From Hydractinia symbiolongicarpus (Eukaryota > Cnidaria > Hydrozoa > Anthoathecata > Hydractiniidae), in assembly GCF_029227915.1 (NCBI RefSeq), contig NC_079884.1, positions 15,932,001 through 15,996,000 on the forward strand: DNA of 64,000 nt, read 5' to 3'. The notes below the pieces were generated by a model. It saw only the letters and a list, made by a program, of their open reading frames with translations. It searched no databases and was not told the DNA's origin. Position 1 is the stretch's first letter, and the number at the start of each line of letters is the position of its first letter. Below are positions 33,001 to 45,000 of the stretch, piece by piece. The translations under genes were made by a program, and so were the position numbers.

Positions 33001-36000
33001 TAAAGAAACATGAAGCAACTGTATATCACTGATATCGAAAAGCCTACGATATTTGAAGACTACCTAGGGCAGGACACGAGGATCGCATTGAAATCCATCA
33101 CCATTCGACCCATGTGGCTAAACCTCTTCAGTAATAGCGAGTTTACAATCCGTAAGGCAGGGCCTGATCAAAGGGTTACTTAAATTGAAATAATGAATGG
33201 GTTGTACAAGATAGAGGATTTGGCAATCATCATCAACAAGCAAGCGGAGGGCAAGATCGAGATCTTCGTGCTGAGGAACGGACTCTGCAGGCTCCGTGTC
33301 AGCGACAGGTACACGGTGGTATTTGGTCGACATTTGCATGAACTCTTGGACTTACCCTACGATCCCAGTAAAAAATACTATACCAAAGGCAATTATGACG
33401 GCTTCTACAAGACCGACGTCTACCAGCGGATGAGACTGGTTTGTCCTCAGCTGGACGAAGATGATTGCCTGCTGGATGGTAAAAAATCCAAGATTCTAGC
33501 TATGCTCCCCACCAAAGAGCTAAACGCATGGGCAGACATGCTTACGTGGAGTTTCGATAACCCTGTATACCTCCCCTTGAACGGCTCGACAGACAGGCTG
33601 GAGTTTATGCTCACGGATGAGCATCACCACGATAAGAACGTTTCTTTCGTGGGAATTACTATGCACCTACAGATAGAATAAATCTGTGAGAAATTACAAA
33701 GATTTATTGGAGCTTACCTAGTGCACCTCCTAATGGTACGGAGGATGATAAAAGCCAAGTGTACAGACTCGGAAAAATAGAAGAGGTTAAACAGTACCTA
33801 CATAACGAGACCAAAGAGTGGGACAAGCTCGCTAAAAAGTTTAAGATGCATGGCACGTGGGTTTGATACACCGATCATGGTCTGCTGGCCGTAAGTGTCA
33901 CTACTGGCAGTGGCTATGGGGGGCATCACCATAGCCGTAGGATTGGGTCAAGCAGGCCTAAAGAACACGGGCAAGAGGCTAGATGTCAAGAGCAAGAAGC
34001 ACAAGGGTATATGGTTGCTGGCGGAGACCAAACTGAACTCTGTTGTCGATCTCATTAGCAGAGCTGTGGAGAATGGCGTGATTAGCAATTGTGAATTCAG
34101 CTTGATTATGCAGGAAAAGCAACGGTATATGTTGCTCAAGGAGCAAATACGCCAAAGAACCAGAAAGATTGTAGAGTCCCTTAATGAACGGGAGAGACAG
34201 CAGCTGGTCGAGAAGGGGCGTGAGGAGGGCAAGCAGGAGCTTATGAAAAAACTTCAATCTGTGCAACATGTAAGTGGTATCTAGATGAACCGCCAGCTTA
34301 TGTCTAGTATGTTGAACAATATACTAGAGTACTTCCCCCTAACTAAATCGAAGGCGTGATCACCATCATGAGAGACATGTAGCTGTTTTTCAACGAGCTG
34401 TCTCGAGTATTCTTCGAGATTTTTCTCCCAAGCGATCGTGACGCAAGGTTTGCAATAAGGACCGTCCGTTTGTGTCGAAGCATCCTTGTACTTGGCCTTT
34501 CGGATCGCTTCGAGAAGGGGGGTCCTGTTCATGGTTGAATAGTTGCGGATCTTAAACGCTTTGGCCTCTTTTTTCAGTTCATGTACGTTCATATTTAGTT
34601 ATATGGGCATAGGCCAACCATATAACACATTTTCAGACCTATTTCAAATATGATTCCTTGTCGTCGTCATTTTCGTCCTCCAGCTCGCTAAGGTAGGGAG
34701 TAGTATGGAATTCTACAGGCAGGTACGTGCACTCATCCAGATTGAATTGTAGATGATGGTTTGAGCCTTGTTTGTAGATGCCTGATAGTTTGAGAATGAC
34801 TTCGCACTCGCAGCTTTGTTTTAGCGGAACTTTTTGGTAATGAAAGTCTGTTTTGACCTTGCCTTCACATTCCTTCACCTTAGCCGTAATGTACTTGCCT
34901 CTTTTCACAGGTTGGGCAGCAAAGGTTTGTAATTTCAAAGCTTGTACCCTGGTCATGATGCTATTAAATTTCTCCAACCATTCGTGGTGATCATAGATGT
35001 CGAATGACATGGTCAGTGCCGATCCCTCGGTATAGCGCGAAGCACCGTTTGAATATAGCTTCTTGGGTGTTTTGATTGTTAAATGCCGGATCTTGTCACA
35101 ATTTTTATAGCCAATTACGGTGCGCTCATCTTTGCCTCTGTTGGCCAGAACGGGATCACTTAGCACAATATTCTCAATGTTGATATCTTTGATATTTAAT
35201 GGAGCCGCTTGGGCATAAAACTCTCTTGTATTAACATTCTCTGTACCAAATTTAAACATCCTTTTATTTTGGTAAAAAGGGAGTTCAACTAGAGTCTGGT
35301 ACATAGACAGTAGCCGCCATTATACGTAATGTATAAGTAATAGCAGGACCAGCACAGCATTTTGCCGTGTATAAGGAGCCTCTGTTGACAGCAACAGCAC
35401 CGGTCGTACTCATCAAGGACAATCTCGCAGTCGTCGCATTGCTCCATTTATCTTACAACCCGTGGTTGTAAGATAGTCCGTGATCTCCATACTAAATCCC
35501 CGGGTCGGCTCCCAGGTGGACCATTTTCTAGGATCTTAAATGCTACGGAAGAAACTCGATCAGCCATGGTTTCTCCCGAATTGCCCGGGTACACATTTCT
35601 TGTGTCTTGAAATGGTCCGGAACGCATTGTAGAGCCAAGGGATCCTCTTGAACAGCCATGGTATACATTTCCCGGGTCTTGAAATGGTTTGGAATACCAT
35701 CGAGTACCCTAGGCCTCTTTTCAACTGCCCCGGTACACATTTCCTAGGTCTTGAAATAGTCCGCAACATACCAGAGCAGCCAGGGATCCCATTCAACCAC
35801 TCTGTCACACACTTCTTGGCTCATGAACCGATACGGAACATATTCGAGCGCCCTGGGATCTATTTGAACTGGCATGACACACATTTCTTACGTCTTGAAA
35901 TGGCCTGGAACAAGCTGCCCCTGGCTCTGGGATATTGTTGAACCGCCTGAGTACACATATCTTGCGTTTTGAAATGGTCTGGAATGTGGTTGAATAACAA

Positions 36001-39000
36001 AGGATTTTCTTGAAACACTCTATTACACATTTCTGGGTCGTGAAAGTTTCTGTAACATCCATTTATTATATATTGGGAAGCTCAATCGGCGTCCTGGTGC
36101 GATTATAGTTTTGATATCAGGACTTTCCCCTACTCAATTGTGCAATCTCTTTTTGTTGATGTCAGCAATATTACTATCGGCGTGTGCTCATGCATCGGGG
36201 ATGTCGGTTTCGGATTTGTTTTCAGATTTATTTTTGGATGCCATCGGATTTACCGGTTTTGGGAGGGTAGGGGCTCGGGTGGGGGTAGAGGTGGTGGAAG
36301 CGGGGTTTTGGCGGGGTAAAGGTGTGAAAGGAGAAAAAAAAACGCTTATAATGCTCTTATCTTACTATACTACTATATTTTATCTTTTAATTTTCATTGT
36401 GAGATTGATGCTTTTGCTACCCCCTCTTTTTTAAACAAAATCAGGAAAGTGAGTTGTTTTTTTCGAAGTTTGTTTCATAGTATTAATTTTTATTACAGAT
36501 TTGTATTAAATAAACGTAATGTTACTTTATAAAAAAACATTTCTTTTAAAATAAATAAAAAAGAAGAAATGTTTAATTTAACCACTACTTAATGTGTCAT
36601 TACTTGGACATTACTTCCCATTAGTTGGTCATTACTTGGTTATTACTTGATCATTACTTCCCATTACTTGGTTATTACTTGGTTATTACTTGATCATTAC
36701 TTCCCATTACTTGGTCATTACTTGTTTATTACTTGATCATTCCTTCCCATTACTTGGTTATTACTTCTTATTACTTGGACATTACTACTCATTACTTGGT
36801 CCTATGAACAAAGGTTACTATGAACAAAGTTAGGTGTCAATCAGTTTAATATTTTTTTTTACTAGGGAGTTTTCCATTGCATCTTGCTGCATTTAATGGT
36901 CATCACGAAGTTGCAAAAATTCTTATAACAAGAGGACCATCACATGCAGTAGTCAATGAACCGGTTTGTTAATATTTTATACCACACACTTGTAATAAAA
37001 TGTTTAGAAGTTTTTCTCTTGCTAAATTGTATACACAATGTAAATTTTGACATAAAAACTGGTAATGCTTATTGTTTAACAATCAAACAATATAATAATA
37101 CAGGGCCAAAAATCTGCCATAATTTAAAAATTTGGTCTAGAGTTTTTATATTGAAATGTAAAATTTTAATCTTGTAATTTCTCTTGTAGAATATGGCTGG
37201 CGATACAGCTTTACATGTTGCCTCACAATATGGACATAGATATGTTGTCCAAGTGCTTCTTGAGGTATCTGATTCATGAATGTTTATACATTATTCCCTA
37301 TTAACTTGTTAATTGAAATAAAGGCCATCTTAAACAAGATATAAAATAAAGTGGTGTTCATGATTGTGATCTCTTATAAATAGTACTAGTCGTTACCCGA
37401 GCAAAATTCTGTGGTAGATTGTCTGTCGTGCATATATCTTGCATTGCTGTTTCGTGCACCCTTGCCCACTTGTTCACATGAAGTAACAAAATTTGCAGGA
37501 GTTATTGTAATAAAAATAAAAAGCTCTTTATCAAACTGAATAAAACCTTAAACGAATAGCTAACAGAGGTTCATATTTGAAATAGCGTAGTGGAATTTCA
37601 GGGTTGTTTTTTTAATATATTAATTTTTTTATTAATCTTGACCATAAAAACTCTTTTAAGTATTAATTAAATTAAACAATAAAATGAATTAAATTAAACC
37701 CCACTTTTGCAATGACTTTGCAGCAAGATCATGGAAGCCGCCACTGCTCTGAGTACCATTTTGTGATACAGATAGACACAACTGGTATAATTAATATAGA
37801 AATTTTACAAAAAACATAAGTAAACATCTCTTAAATTTTTTATTAATAACAGAATTAATAAGTTTTTTTGTGGTTTAAAACACTTGTTATTTTCATACTT
37901 AGTAAATTTAAACACCAAAGTTACATTTAATAATAAATGTTCACATCTAATTCATATCTAAATCAAATCCAAGTGTTCAACAATTACCACATTTTATCTC
38001 CAATGTCAAATTAAATTTTAAAATGTTGTCAGTATATTGTAAACTGTTTAGAATCATGCAGATGCATCTCTTCGCAACACAAAAGAAGAAACTGCACTGG
38101 ATTTAGCTGCTCAATACGGACGATTATCAACGGTATGTTTAGTTTAAAAGTATGTTGGAGCTAGGATTTTATTTTCGCTGACAACTTAATTTAGGTAAGC
38201 AGGAACAGATGCATAACAATAGAGAATTTCTGAAGTTTATTTCTGTATCTAACGATGCACAAAGATTTTAAAGTTTATGTTTACAACATCCAAGAAAGGT
38301 AAAAGAATATGATATTGACACAGCAAAAAAGTCCACAAAAAGTCCACAGTTTTTACCAATAAAAAATTAAGTTAAGTTTACAGTGCAAAACTTGGCCAAT
38401 GGTTAATTTCATATTGTTTAATTTCATAAAATTCAAATATATATAAAACACCTATTATGTCATACTGATGGTATGGTAGCTTTCAGTATGTAATAGACGC
38501 AATAGACATATAGTATATAAAGTATAATTTGAAAATGGCCAAAGAAATTGGGCTTAACTTGTTTATGTCAGAAGGTTATGCCATGCTTCCTCGTGTTTAT
38601 CATTTCCTTTGCTTTTAATCTATTAGGTTCAACTGTTTTTGTTTTATGATTCTGCTTTGTTGCAAAATGCTGTGCACAAACACAGCCCGCTACATTTGGC
38701 TGCACGAAATGGGCATGAAGATGTAGTTAAGATACTTCTTGATGGTGGAATGCCAATTAATGCCACAGTAAGTTTCTTTTTATGTGCACCATTTTTAAAG
38801 TTTGGGATTTAAGTCTTGGTCAGTAGAACACTTGCCTCACATTAGAGGTTGTGGGTTCGATGCCCACAAAATGAACGTTGTCTAGTGGAGCAGAAATTTC
38901 AAAAGAAGCTTTAAATTCTCTAGAACGGTCTCTGTGTTCTTTCAATTTCCTTGGAAACAATTTACAGTGTTATTCCTTGAAATTAGTCAGGATAACCACA

Positions 39001-42000
39001 TAAAATATAACTACTACTACTAAGTGTTTGTAACAAAATATGTTTTTTTTTCACAATGTGTTTTTTTCTCATTTATAATCAACTTACTACTTAGCAAGAA
39101 CCAAAAATGATTATGCTTAAGGCAATGACATTGTGCATCTGTATTTTGCCTGCTTTTTTGCACTGTTGCAAGGCTACCTGAAGATTTAAAAGAAGTCCTA
39201 AAAGTTTAAGTATGTTCAAGCTGACAGTGTGCTTGTTCGGAAATATAAACAGTACTGTCAGCTTTTGCATACATGACTTGTAGTCAGAATTTTTGGAGGA
39301 TACTGAGTAGTGTACTGTTTTAATTGTCCTAATAATCATTTTGTTTAGCATTGTGTGTCCAAATTAATCTGCTTAGGGTTTAGTTGATAATGTTATTTGA
39401 CTTTGCAAACAGCAACATGCTGCATTTTTACACAAGTTCCATAAATTAGAGTTTTCCTAATCATTCTGTTTTCTAGATTTAGCATTTAATACTTTGCAGG
39501 CATGTACTTTTTGCTGTATATTTTTCTTATCTTCCACCTTTTGATTTCAGTGTGACATGGGCACAGCTTTGCACTGTGCTGCTCTTTTTGGTAAAGTAAG
39601 TGTTGCAAAGTTGCTTTTACAAAGAGGTGAGAAAATGCTAACGTTTTTTTTGTGCCCATCTTCTTGTTTTTGTCTTTTCTTGTTGACATAGAAAACAAAT
39701 GAAAAATTTAACTATTCATTGCAGAGTCTGATTATGCTTTTCACAGTTCAAAAATTAGCTGTGACAAAGATGTACAGGACCATTTGATAATGGTTTTAGA
39801 TCTTATGAATATGCTCCTTAAGGTCCAGCAGGACTTGTAAAATGTCTTTAAATGATATTTTATCTGAAGTATCGTTAGCAACTTTTAGTTTAATATAAAA
39901 TTTTAACTTCGTTTTTTAAATTTGGAGGTACACAATTATTATTTCTTTCAAAATTATTTTTTAGCATTTTTCTTAATAGAAAACAGTGGATTGGACAATA
40001 ATTTTTTTTTTGAAACATAAAATTTAATTTTTCAAGTAAATATATTTCAGCTGTCAGAGACAAGGAAGAATGATAAAGTAGCTAGTTTAGATGCTTGATC
40101 CTCCCCTTTTAGATTCGCAAGTATAGCCCTCGAAACTTTCGTTAACTAGGCATTTTCATATCAGAAGTCTAACTCAATTTATTTGTATGATGAAGCCACC
40201 TGATCACAACAAGATTTATTTTCTTGATCAGACTGGTTAAAACTCACTTCTCGTGTGAAACAAGTTGAGCTCATATAAAAGACCTTTAAACGTTTTTTGG
40301 GAATTTTCTTATATTTTAAAAAAAATCTTTACCAGTTCTCAAAATAAGATCTTAAAAGGTTTGCAATTTGGTGAAATTATGACATCATCAACTATGCCTC
40401 TATACTGTAATTGCTGTTATTGAGCATAATTATAGTAACTAAATATTAAAATTTTTTGTAAAATTTGATTAAAATAACTAAATCACCAAAAAAACACTTT
40501 AACTCCTTATTTTTTAGAAAAACTGTTTAATACACCACTTTATCCAGTGCTAGTTTATGGTTCATGCATAATTAGTGAAACTTGATTTTAAAATGTCAAG
40601 AAAATTTAAGGTTTTCTAAAAAATTTCTAGACAACTTTCTAAAGGTCTTTCATATGAAATTAATGTTTTTTGCAGGAGTTGTGCTTTCGCATGGAAACAG
40701 CAGGTTTGCCGGATTGTATAAATTTTGCAAGTTTTGAAACCCTGATTATGTTTTAGGTATCGATATTGACATAGAAGATGACAATGGACAAAACGCTTTA
40801 GCATTATTATGTAAGCATCCATCACAAAGATCACAGGAGATTACAGCTCTTATATATGGTATGTATCTTATGTGGTAATATTATATCAAGCTTGTCATGT
40901 GAGTCAAGATATATGGTTTAATTTTAATAAATATTTTTTAGCTCAGTCAACTGCGGAATCAGATGAAAGAGAAAAAGTAAGCACATTGTATTTTTTTTTA
41001 TTTCAAACTTTAAAGCTGTTAATAAAAATTATTCGTATAAGTTTGTATGAATATTGAACTGTAACTATCTAACTATGAAGTTTGTTTCAAATAGAAGTAT
41101 AAAAAATATTTATTTTTTCTTTGCTAGACTCGATCACCTGCTGCCTCTTATAGCGGGGTTCAGTTTGAAGTAGTGGAGGCAAAGCGGCATAGTAAGTCTA
41201 TATCTTTTTATTATATAATTGTGACCCGGCTTAAATGGAACAGGAATATTTACATCTTAAACTGTCTCTGTGAATTCTGTTTTGCATGTACATCATTTCT
41301 CTTTTAATATGACCGAATCATCTTTATTACTTTTGTTTCACCTTCATACACTAATGAACAGTCCCTTTTCGAATATCTTTTTTGTCATTATCATGCAAAT
41401 ACCAAAGCAAATTTCAATAGTATGCTGAGAAAGCAACTTTATGCAGCAATATATTCTATAAAATAAGACAAATAAAACGTCTTTTTTTAAATTTATTATA
41501 ACAACAACCAAAAAATATCTATAAATATAAGTACAAGTGTGTGGTATTCTAGGACATTAATGAGGCATGAATTTACCTTAATTAAATGACCATTATTAAA
41601 GTGTAACGTGGGTATCCAGGACTTAAAAAAAGTTATGAGTTAATTTAAAACACATAAATTCCGAATATATATTTTTCCAATAATTGCAGTACAAAGCTTA
41701 ACACACATGCATAGTTCGTTCTTTTTATTTAATCGACGCCAAAATGTTAGTATTGCCTTCTATGATTATCACTGAACCATTCTCAAAGAAGTTATTTTAA
41801 TGCTTTTTAGTTGTCAGTTGAACTAAATCACGTGAATTAAATTCTTTTTTATAAGTTGTTATAGTCATTCGTGTAAATTTCCATTAATTTTGTACCTCAT
41901 TAATTTCCTAGAATAAGGTCTACATTGTGTGCTATTGTTCTGATTCCTACAGCTCTGTGCAATATAACAATTTAAAACCCAACTTTATGGGACTTGCTTT

Positions 42001-45000
42001 TATTAAATCAAACTGTGTGGCACACAGATGGAAAAATACAATGTCATTATTGGTTTATTTAGATTCCGAACGTGTAGGCGCTATCACAAAAAACAAAGCA
42101 GTAAGAGTAAGTATCTTGTGAAATTAAAACATGTATTTTAATTAACAAATTTGTAAGAAAAAATTTTTTTTCAGCCTGCTGGCTATGATATTGTTCCTCC
42201 ACCACGGCCAAGACCAAAAGATTGTAAGTGAAGGTTTATTAATGTATGCCAGAATGAGTTGTAGAAACCTGACTTTACCTTACACCTGTACAATATCTTT
42301 TTAGTGGATGCAGATAATGATGATGAAAATAATGATAAATCTGAACGTACATATTCTTTAATTCATGGCCCTGTGTTAGCCGAGGACGGAATAAGTAATG
42401 CCGCTGATGAAAATTTTGATTTAGCTTCAATTACTCCACTTAAAAATGACAAAAATGAATCCTTCTTTGATGGCGACAGAAATTCAAATTCACCAAAAGG
42501 AGATTATTGTCTTGTTGGAGATGTGCAGTCTATTGCCCAATATCGTAAACAAACAGATGGAGTAAAGCAGTTTCGTAGATTAACTCTTGATAGACCTACT
42601 GAAAAAAGTTTGAAACAAAGCCGAATTTCTTCTAAAGACATAGATGATGGAACATATTGTGTATTATCACCTCAAATTCCAAATAATAATAATGATAATG
42701 TACAAAATAATGTTGAATTCTCATCTAAGCCCTTAACAAGCAGATCTAAGACTGATTCATTCACACGTCCCAAGCAAACAAGAACGTCAGATAATGTGTA
42801 TCGCACTTCACTGCCCCCAAATAGTGTATATCAAGCACCGCTATCCTCAGACGCTGTGTATGAAACACCACCATCTTCAGAAAGCATTTATCAGATACCA
42901 CCGTCTTCATTCTTTGAACAAAGAACTTCTCGAACATCTATACCAGATTTTCCACCCCCTTCTCCTCGTACAGCAGAAAATCTTATCGGTGAAGCTTTTC
43001 AGCCATCACAAAACACAGGTGAAAGAGAACGTTCCATTGGAAGTAACAATATAAAACATAATAGGACCATGAAAATGCGTAGTCAAACTTTACCAACAAA
43101 CGTTCCCTCACAACAAGGGGACATGTATGACAACGTTAACATCAATAATGCATTTGCACAACAAGACACGTATGATAATGTTAACCTTAGCAATTCCCCG
43201 GCACCGTCTCTCAGTTATGATAATGTTAACATTACAAATAGACCCGAACAAACTGATGCAACAAATTTTACTTTAACTGAAGATAGCTACTACCAGGCAC
43301 CACCATGTACCATATTGAAAGAAAAACCTACTGATCTGTTTGAAAAGAAACCTGTAAACCAAACACAGCAATACACATCGGTGAAGACAAAAAGCATGAA
43401 ACAAAAACGAACCGGCACTCTAGTCAACCGAGAAATCTCCATTGAAGATATAGATGAAAACAAAGAAATTGTCAAAAGCAAACCAAATGCACAGGAGGAA
43501 GTTAACAAAGATGTTGGGCCAGTAGAAGTAGAAAAAAGTGAGGTGGACCAACCAGTTCCTAAGCCAAGAAAAGTTAAGCAAAATCGGACGTCTGTGAAAA
43601 GTATTAGTACTGGCTATAGAATGAGTTCCATAAACCAACAAGTACCGTTGGATGAAAGTTATGAGTGGAACAAGGTATTTTTTAGTTATGAATATTTCCT
43701 AGTTTCGCGTGGTTCTTTTTTTATATTACTATTTCTGGTTTTACGTTTTTTTTTTAATGATGCTAATTGAGACATTTTATTTTTATGATTAGGCTCTCTT
43801 GTTTATTTTTTAATTCTTAGGGAAAGAGTTGCAAATTTGAATATAGAAAAAAAATAAAGACTTCTGTTATTAAAACAGTCTGATGCCCAAACTTAAACTT
43901 TTGACTAAATTTTTACCCAGACTATTTTAAAACTTACTTTATCTCTTGTAGCTTTAGTTTTTTTGAGATAAGTAACAAAAATCTTCTTTTAGATTGACAG
44001 TTTCCTATCTGATTTGGAAAAATTTGCTGAATCACCAAAAGAGGAAGGTAATGATATGTCAACCAGTTTGAGTAAGCTTTTAATGAAAGATATTAAACAT
44101 TTAAATATGAACGTTTTCATGTTTAGACAACCAGGTACCTGGTGTCATGTCCACTGATAGTGTTGCTGCATGGCTTTCATCACTTAATCTTGTGCAGTAT
44201 GAACCGATGTTTCTCACCAATGGATTTGATGATATGGACTTTTTGGTGTGTGTTTTTATTTGAAATTATCATCTTATGAACATTTGCTAGCTTTCATCTT
44301 AAATGTTGGAGTTTTTGTTAAATTCTAAGCATTACATAGTTCATTTTTGAGCCGGAATTAAAAATTACAAATAAGGCTGGGGCAGGTCCCAGTTAAAACT
44401 ATTGTTGTATTCAATATGTTTAAAAAGTTAACAAAGTGATAATTCTTTTGATTATGTTAAGTAGTAAAAAGTGTTTTTAAAATTAAAAAAATGAAAATTT
44501 GTTGCTCTATAGCACAGCAATAGCTTCCATCAAAATAGAATTGGAATATAGTTGATTTCAAAATAAGACTTTACTTTAGTTGTAATCAAGACCCAGATCA
44601 AAGAATTGGATACTTAAAAAGTGCACTTACAATTTTGGAAAACAAAGGGCAGTACTAGTACAAGAAAAAAACACATTAACAAACAACATGTAACAATTGA
44701 GATTCATTTGCAAAGTACTTATTAAAGCTTCTATTTTTTGAGATATAAAACAAAAGAGTCTAATCATACTGATGCACTTTTTGTTAATTCTTAGCCTGAT
44801 ATTTAAAATTACTTCTCATAATCCTAGCTGGAATAAATCCTTTAGGTATAGCCTCATATAAAATATGTACAAAATGTAATTTTTTTTCTTTTTTTACATA
44901 TTTTTGCATACCTTGAATTTAGGTCCTCTCAGTAGCGCAGTAAAGCAAGTACCCGAGCAGGTATCGGGTTGTAGCACCCCCTTTAACTGAGGGGGTAGTT

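Larger units (their letters stand above)
27128..36374. mobile_element. Polinton element 2, both ends present, internally deleted, in ANKS1 intron 3
   Basis: The element is 9,247 bp with 5'-AG...CT-3' ends and imperfect terminal inverted repeats of about 260 bp. It is flanked by ATATT at 27,123-27,127 and 36,375-36,379. Six bases is usual for Polintons, so one base may have been lost. It carries a small zinc protein, truncated PolB, truncated integrase, the small membrane protein, a capsid-like protein and seven further genes. ATPase, BRO-like and other small genes present in element 1 are absent, consistent with one deletion joining mid-PolB to mid-integrase near 28,880. Nearly all long frames are broken. 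Confidence 0.85.

Noticed and set aside
42794-43054. Second-frame open reading frame in ANKS1 exon 14
   Set aside because: An echo of the repetitive linker in another frame.
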